From the NCBI GenBank assembly GCA_025980355.1, contig JAICXR010000193.1, positions 1 through 6,617 on the forward strand: a stretch of DNA of 6,617 nucleotides, given 5' to 3'. The notes under the pieces were generated by a model. That model worked only from the letters and a program-made list of their open reading frames with translations, was not told the DNA's origin and made no database searches. Made by a program: the position numbers and the translations under genes. Shown here piece by piece: positions 1 to 5,843 of the stretch. Within the stretch, counting starts at the first letter, position 1, and each line of letters opens with the position of its first letter. The stretch comes from Chloroflexota bacterium. Lineage in GTDB: Bacteria; Chloroflexota; UBA4733.

Positions 1-114
1 CACGCGGTAGGCGTAGACGGCGCCGCCCACTAGCAGCGCCGTCACCAGCGCCAGGAGCAGCGCCCGCCAGGGACCGCGGAAGGACCGCTCCTCCAGGAGT
101 TCTTCGTCCAGCAC
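1..114 (-). CDS. N-terminus of a single-pass membrane-anchored protein (partial)
   Basis: Reading leftward from a GTG at 114-112 gives 38 codons open to the window edge, starting M-LDEELLEERSFRGPW and continuing into the hydrophobic stretch RALLLALVTALLVGGAVYAY. This looks like a short acidic cytoplasmic tail followed by one transmembrane helix or uncleaved signal anchor at about residues 16-36. An in-frame TGA at 138-136 bounds the frame upstream. A GGAGG at 127-123 sits 8 bases before the GTG and 5 bases before an alternative TTG at 117-115, so either could be the start. The gene follows the two-component pair on the same strand after 116 bases. HtrA-type proteases and HlyD-like adaptors often begin this way and often follow such pairs, but no domain is visible here, so the function stays open. 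Confidence 0.6.
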   Translation of the reverse strand, partial: MLDEELLEERSFRGPWRALLLALVTALLVGGAVYAYRV

Positions 115-183
115 CAATGCTTCCTCCGTATGCCGTCATACCCCGGCAATTGTGTGGGTGGGGTCATAAAGAAGTGATAAAGG

Positions 184-200
184 AGCGGTCAGCTTCCGCT
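184..200 (-). terminator. Weak candidate terminator after the histidine kinase
   Basis: Read on the minus strand, 31 bases past the kinase stop codon, AGCGG (200-196) can pair with CCGCT (188-184) across a 7-base loop. It is followed by CCTTTATCACTTCTTTAT, which is T-rich but interrupted. The stem is only 5 bp and the T-tract is broken, so termination would be partial at best. It is the only terminator-like element between the kinase and the downstream membrane gene. Confidence 0.28.
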
Positions 201-204
201 TTAG

Positions 205-224
205 CCGGACCGTGCACGGTGCGG
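205..224. repeat. 12-base perfect palindrome with flanking 3-bp extension
   Basis: ACCGTGCACGGT at 209-220 is its own reverse complement. One mismatched base on each side is followed by CCG (205-207) and CGG (222-224), extending the dyad. It lies just beyond the kinase stop codon, in the gap before the membrane gene. It could be a transcript hairpin, part of a bipartite terminator with the stem at 184-200, or a dimeric regulator site. The dyad is seen directly; any role is inferred. Confidence 0.4.
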
Positions 225-230
225 TATCCG

Positions 231-1787
231 TTACACCAGCGCCGGCTCACGGGCTGCGGCGCCGGCCGGCGCGGGCGGCAGCGTGAAGCGGAAGACGCTG
301 CCCGTGCCGACGGTGCTCTCCGCCCAGACGCGACCGCCCTGCTGCTCGACGAGATGCTTGACGATGGCGAGGCCGAGGCCGCTGCCGCCGGTGGCCCGGT
401 TGCGCGACGGATCGACCCGGTAGAAGCGCTCGAAGATGTTGGGCAAGTGCTCCGGCGCGATGCCGATGCCGGTATCCGCCACGCGCACCTCGACGGGGTC
501 GCCGCCGACGGCGCTCAACGTCACGTGGCCGCCTTCCGGGGTATAGGCGATGGCGTTGTGCAGGAGGTTGCCGAGCATCTGGCCGACGCGCTCGGCATCC
601 GCCAGCACCGGCGGCAGCGCCTCCGGCGTCTGCACGTCGACCTGCACGCCTTTCGCCCGGGCCTGAGGCGCGACGACGGCCGCCGCCTGGCGCAAGGCCG
701 CGGCAAGATCGAGCGGCCGGCAGTCGAGGTGCAACTGGCCGGCCTCGGCCTGGGCCAGCTCTTGCAAGTCGCTCACCAGGCGGGTGAGCAGCAACGCCTC
801 GTCCTGCAGGGAGCGGATCACCTCCGGCGTCGGGCGCAGGACGCCGTCCTGCACCGCTTCCAGGTAGCCGCGGATGTTGGTGAGCGGCGTGCGCAGGTCG
901 TGCGCCACGTCGCCCAGCTTGGTGCGGCGCAGTTGCTCGGCGCGCGCCACGCTGTCGGCCATGGCGTTAAAGGCGCGGGCAAGCGCGCCCAGCTCGTCCT
1001 TCGTTCGGACCACAACGCGCTGGCTGAGGTCGCCTTGTTCCATCCTGCCGGCGGCGATGGTCAGGGCGTGGATCGGTCGCAAGATGCGGGAGGAGAGCAA
1101 GACGGTCAGCAGCACGGCCAGCGACCCGGCAAGGCCCCCAGCCAGGAGGAGCGAGCGGTTCACGGAGGTGATGAACTGGTCCCCCGATGGCGGGGGGCCG
1201 AGGGAGGGGCTCAACCAGATCTCGCCGGGGGCGGCATCCACGCGTAGCACGTCCCCTGACTCCTCGGCAGCCACGACGGGCGCCATCTCGCCCTCTTGCG
1301 CGTATACCACCAGGGTCTTTGCCGCCCCGGTGGATGTCGGCGTGGCGCCGGTCCGCTGCGCCGTCGCCACCTCGGCGCTGGACGAGCGGCCAAACCGCAC
1401 CATGGAAGAGCCGATCTGCAGTACCCACCGGAAGACGCCCGGCGGCTCGGGATCGGCAGCCACGGGCGGCGCCACCAGGACCTGCCCGACCTGCTTGCCC
1501 TCGGAATCGGCGATCACCCGGCCCTTGCTGTCGACGTAGAGGATGTGCTGGCCGGTGGTTGCGGCCACATTTTTGACCAGCACGCGGACGGCGCCCGGGT
1601 CACTCTGATAGGAGGTCAGCAGCTTGGAAACGGCAAGCTGGTCGGCCTTGTTGGCGGTATCGACATACCGGGCAAAATGCTGTTGGGTGGTGGTGTTCCC
1701 GAACTGCGCGACGATGCCGATCGCCACGATCAGCACCAGCGAAAAGGTGACGAGCAGGCGGGTGCGCAGACTATGGAGCAGCATCAT
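231..1787 (-). CDS. Membrane-bound sensor histidine kinase (HAMP-HisKA-HATPase)
   Basis: This 518-residue sensor kinase should autophosphorylate on histidine and pass phosphate to the regulator encoded just before it. Numbering from the ATG at 1787: a first membrane helix at about 8-27; an extracellular region at about 30-208 with a Cache-like strand pattern (HILYVDSKGRVIADS); a second helix at about 213-233; HAMP at about 234-288; HisKA with the H-box DVAHDLRTPL (His296); then an ATPase domain with N-box NLLHNA (Asn411), G1 DTGIGI (438-443), F-box FERFYRVDP (452-460) and G2 GGSGLGLA (467-474). All catalytic boxes are intact. An upstream in-frame TTG at 1799 would add four residues. I prefer the ATG because GAGG lies 6 bases before it; an adjacent second ATG at 1784 is also possible. 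The gene overlaps the regulator by 17 bases, implying translational coupling. The signal sensed is unknown. Confidence 0.95.
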   Translation of the reverse strand: MMLLHSLRTRLLVTFSLVLIVAIGIVAQFGNTTTQQHFARYVDTANKADQLAVSKLLTSYQSDPGAVRVLVKNVAATTGQHILYVDSKGRVIADSEGKQVGQVLVAPPVAADPEPPGVFRWVLQIGSSMVRFGRSSSAEVATAQRTGATPTSTGAAKTLVVYAQEGEMAPVVAAEESGDVLRVDAAPGEIWLSPSLGPPPSGDQFITSVNRSLLLAGGLAGSLAVLLTVLLSSRILRPIHALTIAAGRMEQGDLSQRVVVRTKDELGALARAFNAMADSVARAEQLRRTKLGDVAHDLRTPLTNIRGYLEAVQDGVLRPTPEVIRSLQDEALLLTRLVSDLQELAQAEAGQLHLDCRPLDLAAALRQAAAVVAPQARAKGVQVDVQTPEALPPVLADAERVGQMLGNLLHNAIAYTPEGGHVTLSAVGGDPVEVRVADTGIGIAPEHLPNIFERFYRVDPSRNRATGGSGLGLAIVKHLVEQQGGRVWAESTVGTGSVFRFTLPPAPAGAAAREPALV

Positions 1788-2472
1788 GGGCCACCTCAAA
1801 CTTGTAGCCGACGCCGTAGACGGTGTGCAGGTATTCCGGGCGGTCCGGCCGGCGCTCGACCTTGCGGCGCAGGTTCATTAAGTGTACGTCGACCGTCCGC
1901 TCGCCGCCTTCGTAGGTAATACCAAATACCTTGTCGAGCAGTTGGGAGCGCGTGAAGACGCGACCGGGGGCGCGGGCGAGGACGGCGAGCAGGCGGAACT
2001 CCTTGGGCGTCAGGTAGACCGGCCGGCCCCGGACCTGGACCTCGTGGCGGCCGAAGTCGAGCCGGATCTCGCCCGCCTGCAGCTCCTCCGGTTGCTCCGC
2101 TAATTCTTGCGCGGTGCGGCGCAGCACGACGCGCACGCGCGCCACCAGCTCACGCGGGCTGAACGGCTTGACGATGTAGTCGTCGGCGCCGATATCGAGG
2201 CCCAATAGCTTGTCATCCTCGCCGGCGCGGGCGGTGAGCATGATGATCGGGATGGGCGTCTCGGCGCGCAGCACCCGGCAGACGTCGAGGCCGTCCACCT
2301 TGGGCAGCATGAGGTCGAGCACGACCAGATCGGGCCTGCCGCTCCGGGCCAGGTCGATCGCCTGTCGCCCATCGCGCGCGACGAGCACGCGATAGCGATC
2401 GCGCTGCAGGTACATCTGGATCAGGGCGACCGTCTTGGGGTCGTCCTCCGCGACGAGAATCGTCTGGGTCAT
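1771..2472 (-). CDS. OmpR/PhoB-family response regulator
   Basis: This 233-residue DNA-binding response regulator is of normal family length. The receiver domain (about 3-118) has the acidic pair Glu9/Asp10, phosphoacceptor Asp53 in VLDLMLP, Thr80 in IIMLTAR and the conserved Lys102 in IVKPFSP. A winged-helix effector domain follows at about 132-227, with the family pattern LTPKEFRLLAVLARAPGRVF and the C-terminal HTVYGVGYKF. It is the first gene of the minus-strand unit and overlaps the cognate kinase by 17 bases. The ATG at 2472-2470 has no Shine-Dalgarno upstream, only CAGCCCG, but a TACACT box ends 7 bases before it, so a leaderless transcript is plausible. OmpR-type regulators commonly control their own promoter and a neighbouring gene. 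The palindromes in the divergent gap are possible sites, but that link is inferred. Confidence 0.96.
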   Translation of the reverse strand: MTQTILVAEDDPKTVALIQMYLQRDRYRVLVARDGRQAIDLARSGRPDLVVLDLMLPKVDGLDVCRVLRAETPIPIIMLTARAGEDDKLLGLDIGADDYIVKPFSPRELVARVRVVLRRTAQELAEQPEELQAGEIRLDFGRHEVQVRGRPVYLTPKEFRLLAVLARAPGRVFTRSQLLDKVFGITYEGGERTVDVHLMNLRRKVERRPDRPEYLHTVYGVGYKFEVAHDAAP

Positions 2473-2479
2473 CGGGCTG

Positions 2480-2485
2480 AGTGTA
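2480..2485 (-). promoter_or_regulatory. Candidate -10 box for a leaderless response-regulator transcript
   Basis: On the minus strand this reads TACACT, fitting TANNNT and matching four of six bases of TATAAT. Seven bases separate it from the regulator's ATG, so transcription starting at the usual distance would begin at or next to the start codon. No ribosome-binding site precedes the ATG, consistent with this. No good -35 sits at 16-18 bases. The nearby TTGACA (2500-2495) is only 9 bases away and cannot be the partner. Confidence 0.4.
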
Positions 2486-2511
2486 GCGACAAGCTGTCAA
2501 GAACTGATGTA

Positions 2512-2530
2512 GGACCGCGCCGCGCGGTCC
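2512..2530. promoter_or_regulatory. Perfect 9-1-9 palindrome in the divergent gap (operator candidate)
   Basis: GGACCGCGC (2512-2520), a central C, then GCGCGGTCC (2522-2530) form a perfect inverted repeat. It lies 40 bases upstream of the response regulator start and about 35 bases upstream of the -35 box facing the binding-protein gene, so it could serve both directions. As RNA it would form an 8-bp stem with a 3-base loop, but no T-tract follows on either strand, which argues against a terminator. Direct-repeat sites are more usual for OmpR-type proteins, so a different dimeric repressor is also possible. Confidence 0.45.
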
Positions 2531-2564
2531 AATGGCGCAGGCGCGTTCCGCCGTCGCGGCGCTA

Positions 2565-2593
2565 TGGACAGCGCGCGGGTGTCCTGGTAGGAT
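2565..2593 (+). promoter_or_regulatory. Candidate sigma-70-type promoter for the first binding-protein gene
   Basis: TGGACA (2565-2570, five of six against TTGACA) and TAGGAT (2588-2593, four of six against TATAAT) are separated by exactly 17 bases. Transcription would start near 2600, leaving a leader of about 60 bases before the ATG at 2661. A second possible -10, TATAAG (2605-2610), lies just downstream but has no convincing -35. Both boxes fall inside short inverted repeats: GGACA/TGTCC at 2566-2570 and 2580-2584, and TAGGAT/ATCCTA at 2588-2606. Confidence 0.45.
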
Positions 2594-2606
2594 TTTTCAG
2601 ATCCTA
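2588..2606. repeat. Inverted repeat TAGGAT-N7-ATCCTA over the -10 region
   Basis: The two 6-base arms (2588-2593 and 2601-2606) are perfect complements around the spacer TTTTCAG. The left arm is the candidate -10 box and the right arm covers the expected start of transcription and overlaps the alternative -10. A bound dimer here would block RNA polymerase, so a repressor operator is one reading; a small hairpin at the transcript 5' end is another. A third related element, TCCT (2582-2585), also pairs with AGGA (2589-2592). Confidence 0.35.
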
Positions 2607-2647
2607 TAAGAAGTCGCCCAGAACAGCTTCGGTACGTTCATAGCAGT

Positions 2648-2653
2648 GAGGAG
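2648..2653 (+). promoter_or_regulatory. Ribosome-binding site that sets the start of binding protein 1
   Basis: GAGGAG is followed by 7 bases and then ATG at 2661. The open frame continues upstream to a GTG at 2646, but that codon overlaps this site and has no Shine-Dalgarno of its own, so the ATG is chosen. The same block precedes the second binding-protein gene. Confidence 0.75.
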
Positions 2654-2660
2654 CGCCCCG

Positions 2661-4166
2661 ATGGTTACTGTGCCCCGGTCCTTCCAGCCCGCTCTGCCGC
2701 GCCGACACGCCCTCGGTCTGCTGGCGGCCTCGCTCGCCGCGGTGGCCGCCACCGCGGCCTGCGGCGGCACGGTCACGACGGCCCTGTCCACCTCAGCGAG
2801 CGCCGGAGCGGCGAGCGCGGCGGCAACGTCGGCCTCGCCGGCCACCACCGGAACGACGAGCGCCATTACGACCAGCGCCGTCGCCTCGGCGCAGCCCTCG
2901 ACATCCAGCGCGGCGAGCGGCGCCGCGACGACCAGTGCGGCGGCCGCCGCCCCGGCCGGCACGACCACCGTCATCTGGTGGTTCAACGTCACCGGCACCG
3001 CCCAGCAAGCCTGGGAGCAGACGGTGAAGGAGTACCAGGCCCAGCACCCCGAGGTGAAGGTCACCCTCAATCCGCTCGACGGCCATACCACCGATCAGGA
3101 GACCAAGCTCCTCTCGGTCATCGCCGGAGGCAGCCAGGCGGACTTGATCTATATCCACCCGATTTACAATGCCGCCTTCGCCGTCAAAGGGATCATTGAG
3201 GCGCTCGAGCCGTACCTGGATCGGAGCAAGAGCACCTTCGATCTGAGCGACTTCTACCCCGGCACCATCGACTACTTCCGCTGGGTCGGCAAACTCTGGT
3301 CGCTTCCCAACTATTCCGGGCCGGGGGTCTACTACTACAACACCGACCTGCTCAAGCGTCAGGGGCTGGACGACCCCTGGGCGCTCTTCCAGAAGGGCCA
3401 GTGGACGATCGACGTGATGGACACCGACGGGACCAAAGTCACGACCGGCCAGGGCTCGTCCAAGATCTTCGCCCGGGACGACGTCTCCCACAGCATCCGC
3501 TTCCAGTCGCCCTGGATCCAGGGGTTCGGCGGCCAGGTCTGGAACGCCGATGCGACCAAGACGCTGATCGACGGCCCCGATGCCGTCAAAGCCTGGGACT
3601 ACCTTGCCGGTCAGGTGACGAAGGGCTACGCCCCCGGTTCCGCCGATCTCAAAGGGCTCCCCAACGGGGTCCACAGCCTCTTCGCTGATGGCCGGCTGGC
3701 CTTCTACTTCGGCATCCGGAGCGACGCACCGGATTTGAAGGCCGTGCCCTTCGGCACCGTGCCGCTCTACAAGATGCCGGATGGCAAGTACTACAACCGC
3801 GACGGCCCGAACGGCCTCAGCATCACGCAGTCGAGCAAGGTCAAAGACGCCGCCTGGCAGTTCATGACGTTCGATCTGACGCGGGGCATGGAGCTGGCGA
3901 TGGCGGTGGGCTTCTCGGCGCCGACCACGCGGACGCTCGCCAAGAACCCGATCTGGCTCAACCAGCTCATCCCCGGCGAGAACGCCGCCGCCTACGCCGC
4001 CGCCGCGGAGCAGGTGCAGGCGATCTTGTTGCCGGTGCAGACCGTCGAGATCGATAATGTCATCCAGGCCGCCTATACGAAGATCATCAAAGGTCAGGCC
4101 ACCGCCCAGGCGGCAATGTCGGCGGTAGTCCCCCAAATCAACACGCTGTTGGCATCAAACGGGTAG
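2661..4166 (+). CDS. ABC-type extracellular solute-binding lipoprotein (family 1), copy 1
   Basis: This 501-residue protein is predicted to capture a solute, most likely a carbohydrate, outside the membrane for an ABC importer. The N-terminus has a twin Arg (14-15) in a Tat-like setting, a hydrophobic core at about 17-33 and a lipobox ending ATAAC, with Cys34 as the lipidation site. Residues about 37-100 are a low-complexity Ala/Ser/Thr linker. The binding-protein fold starts near 101 (TTTVIWWFN) and shows family features: the aromatic NYSGPGVYYYNTDLL at 217-231, WTI at 248-250, GFGGQVWN at 288-295 and FADGRLAFYFGIRSD at 341-355. It ends with a C-terminal helix. Length is long for the family mainly because of the linker. 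No permease or ATPase is adjacent. Region 249-280 lacks the amphipathic helix usual after the WTW motif. The paralogue downstream shares many aligned motifs. Substrate unknown. Confidence 0.92.
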   Translation: MVTVPRSFQPALPRRHALGLLAASLAAVAATAACGGTVTTALSTSASAGAASAAATSASPATTGTTSAITTSAVASAQPSTSSAASGAATTSAAAAAPAGTTTVIWWFNVTGTAQQAWEQTVKEYQAQHPEVKVTLNPLDGHTTDQETKLLSVIAGGSQADLIYIHPIYNAAFAVKGIIEALEPYLDRSKSTFDLSDFYPGTIDYFRWVGKLWSLPNYSGPGVYYYNTDLLKRQGLDDPWALFQKGQWTIDVMDTDGTKVTTGQGSSKIFARDDVSHSIRFQSPWIQGFGGQVWNADATKTLIDGPDAVKAWDYLAGQVTKGYAPGSADLKGLPNGVHSLFADGRLAFYFGIRSDAPDLKAVPFGTVPLYKMPDGKYYNRDGPNGLSITQSSKVKDAAWQFMTFDLTRGMELAMAVGFSAPTTRTLAKNPIWLNQLIPGENAAAYAAAAEQVQAILLPVQTVEIDNVIQAAYTKIIKGQATAQAAMSAVVPQINTLLASNG

Positions 4167-4201
4167 TGGCGTGAAGGGACCGCCGGGATGCCTCGCTCAG
4201 T

Positions 4202-4216
4202 GCGCCGGGGAGGCGC
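4202..4216 (+). other. Short GC hairpin in the gap between the two binding-protein genes
   Basis: GCGCC (4202-4206) pairs with GGCGC (4212-4216) across a 5-base loop, 36 bases after the first gene's stop codon. No T-tract follows, so it is not a convincing intrinsic terminator. It could protect the 3' end of the upstream message or cause a pause, giving different levels of the two proteins. Confidence 0.25.
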
Positions 4217-4240
4217 GTGGCAGGACCGTGTAGCGCGCTG

Positions 4241-4246
4241 TAGTAT
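4241..4246 (+). promoter_or_regulatory. Candidate -10 box for the second binding-protein gene
   Basis: TAGTAT matches TATAAT at four of six positions and fits TANNNT. At 17 bases upstream is TGGCAG, a poor -35. A start near 4253 would give a leader of about 40 bases. The second gene could equally be read from the first gene's promoter, since only 128 bases separate them. Confidence 0.3.
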
Positions 4247-4247
4247 G

Positions 4248-4265
4248 TGTGCGTCGTCGCGCACA
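4248..4265 (+). other. 6-bp hairpin upstream of the second binding-protein ribosome-binding site
   Basis: TGTGCG (4248-4253) and CGCACA (4260-4265) are perfect complements around the loop TCGTCG. The stem ends 16 bases before the Shine-Dalgarno GAGGAG. It would fold in any transcript crossing this gap and could stabilise a processed 5' end or affect translation. As DNA it could be an operator just downstream of the TAGTAT box. Confidence 0.3.
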
Positions 4266-4281
4266 TCGTTGATGAACCAGA

Positions 4282-4287
4282 GAGGAG
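4282..4287 (+). promoter_or_regulatory. Ribosome-binding site that sets the start of binding protein 2
   Basis: GAGGAG lies 7 bases before the ATG at 4295, with the spacer TGCCCCG. The reading frame is open back to a GTG at 4247, but that start would overlap the hairpin and add residues unlike a signal peptide. From this SD to the ATG, 15 of 16 bases equal the corresponding block of the first gene. Confidence 0.8.
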
Positions 4288-4294
4288 TGCCCCG

Positions 4295-5803
4295 ATGTCC
4301 AAACACCAGGAACTCGCCGCGCTGAGCCGCCGCGGCCTGTTGCGGGCGGTCCCGATTCTCGCCGGCGTGGCGGGGGTGAGCCTGCTGGCCGCGTGCGGCG
4401 GGTCGGTGACGGGGGGAGCCAGCGCATCGACCGCCAGCCAGACCGCGGCCAGCGTCGCGGTGCCCACCGCCACCTCGTCCGCGTTGCCCGCATCGTCCGT
4501 AGCCACGAACGCCGTCACGACATCGGCGTCGCAGGTGGCGACAACGACCAGTGGCACGGCCGCCGCTACGGTCGCCTCTACGTCCGCCGCTACGACGCCG
4601 GCCACGAGCGCCTCGGCGCAGGCGGCCGGGAAGGGGGTGACGGTCGAGCTCATCTACGTGTCGGACCCCGGCGAGCAGCCGTTGCACCTGGCCTGGATGC
4701 AGCGTTTCCACGAGCTGAATCCGGACATCACCATCCAGGGCACGTTGCTGCCCGAGGACGACCAGCTGTATAGCAAGTTGCTGGCGATGGTCGCCGGCGG
4801 GACGCCGCCGGACCTCTCCTACATCCACCCCCGCGCGCTCGCCCAGTTCGCCGCCAAGAAGGTGATTATCCCCGTCGACCCGTTCGTCGCCCAGGACAAG
4901 ACGGCGAACATCGACGACTTCTACAAGACGACGCTGGAGTACTATCTCTTCGGCGGCAAGTATTACGGCCTCCCCTATTACTCCGGCCCTTCCGTGACCT
5001 ACTTCAACAAGACGCTCTTCACCAACGCGGGCGTCACCACGCCCGACGTCTATCAGCAGCAAGGGAAGTGGACCTGGCAGACGCTGGTCGACGTGGCCCA
5101 GAAACTGACGAACGCCACGAACAAGGTCTACGGCTACCACGGCACCGGGACCGACCTGCACTGGATCTGCGTGGCGATCTGGGGCAACGGCGGCCAGGTC
5201 TGGGACGACCAGATGACCAAGATGCTCGTCGACCAGCCGCCGGCGCTGGATGCGCTGCAGTTCGAGGCGGACATGTCGGCGAAGTACAAGATCATTGGGG
5301 GCGACTTGGCCAAGGGCACGGCGGCGCTGGACCATGGCATCCGGGGCGATGTCCCCGGCTTCAAGGACGTCCACTTCGACCTGGGGATGGCCCCCCTCCC
5401 CCAGGGCGCCAAGGGGCTCTTCTGCCGCAATGGCCCCAACTGCTTCCCAATCTATGCGGCGTCCAAGCATCAGCAAGAGGCCTGGAAGTACGCCAACTGG
5501 ATCACCCAGCAGGAGGCGCAGGCCGTCAGCTTCAACTTGAAGCGCTCAGTGCCGGCGCGCCAGTCTGTGGCCAGTTCCGGGGAGTTCGAGAAGGCGCTCT
5601 ACCCCTGGGAGAGCGCCGCCGTCTACCGGGACGCCATGGCCCACGTCGCCGGGATGCCCCTCCCCAGCACCTACATCGACATCGACAACGCGTTCAAGGC
5701 CGCCTTCAAGACGGCGCAGGCGGGGACGGCGTCGGTGGGTGATGCCTTGCAGTCGGCCATCCCCAAGATGAACGCGCTCCTGGCCCAGAAGGTCACAAGT
5801 TAA
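4295..5803 (+). CDS. ABC-type extracellular solute-binding lipoprotein (family 1), copy 2
   Basis: This 502-residue paralogue of the preceding protein is likewise predicted to bind a sugar-type solute outside the membrane. The signal peptide is clearer here: Tat-like SRRGLL at 11-16, hydrophobic core 17-33 and lipobox LLAAC with Cys34. Residues about 37-112 form a Ser/Thr/Ala linker. The binding domain begins near 115 (VTVELIYVSDP) and carries DLSYIHP (173-179), the aromatic GLPYYSGPSVTYFNKTLF (225-242), KWTWQTLVDVAQKLT (258-272) with the usual helix, GNGGQVW (297-303) and RNGPN (378-382). The segment before LAKGTAALDHGIR (338-350) is shorter than in copy 1. Cys377 and Cys383 are absent from copy 1 and could form a disulfide. 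The last 40 residues align with copy 1 (IDIDNAFKAAFK versus VEIDNVIQAAYT). No transporter membrane subunit follows; the next gene is an enolase-superfamily protein. Confidence 0.93.
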   Translation: MSKHQELAALSRRGLLRAVPILAGVAGVSLLAACGGSVTGGASASTASQTAASVAVPTATSSALPASSVATNAVTTSASQVATTTSGTAAATVASTSAATTPATSASAQAAGKGVTVELIYVSDPGEQPLHLAWMQRFHELNPDITIQGTLLPEDDQLYSKLLAMVAGGTPPDLSYIHPRALAQFAAKKVIIPVDPFVAQDKTANIDDFYKTTLEYYLFGGKYYGLPYYSGPSVTYFNKTLFTNAGVTTPDVYQQQGKWTWQTLVDVAQKLTNATNKVYGYHGTGTDLHWICVAIWGNGGQVWDDQMTKMLVDQPPALDALQFEADMSAKYKIIGGDLAKGTAALDHGIRGDVPGFKDVHFDLGMAPLPQGAKGLFCRNGPNCFPIYAASKHQQEAWKYANWITQQEAQAVSFNLKRSVPARQSVASSGEFEKALYPWESAAVYRDAMAHVAGMPLPSTYIDIDNAFKAAFKTAQAGTASVGDALQSAIPKMNALLAQKVTS

Positions 5804-5843
5804 GGGCAAGCAGGGCGCCGTCGCACAGTACCGCACGATTTCG

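Noticed and set aside
117..1247. Long plus-strand open frame opposite the histidine kinase
   Set aside because: Its product is Arg/Gly/Ala-rich low-information sequence, and the opposite strand encodes a kinase with every catalytic box. It is an antisense shadow caused by GC-rich third positions.
2495..2500. Minus-strand TTGACA as -35 of the response regulator
   Set aside because: It is a perfect hexamer, but the only usable -10 (TACACT) is 9 bases away, and nothing resembling a -10 lies at 16-18 bases. Probably chance, or a site for another factor.
3405..3500. Compensated frameshift in binding protein 1 explaining the missing helix
   Set aside because: I read the other two frames across this stretch. 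One meets a stop and the other gives Arg/Asp/His-rich sequence with no family motif, so real divergence is more likely than a sequencing or frameshift error.
2793..4136. 447-codon minus-strand open frame opposite binding protein 1
   Set aside because: The Arg/Gly/Val/Asp-rich product has no recognisable motif, and the frame is fully inside a clear binding-protein gene. It is an antisense shadow.
4094..5476. 460-codon minus-strand open frame opposite binding protein 2
   Set aside because: It spans the end of one gene, the gap and most of the next, with repetitive Arg/Gly composition and no ribosome-binding site seen. It is an antisense shadow.
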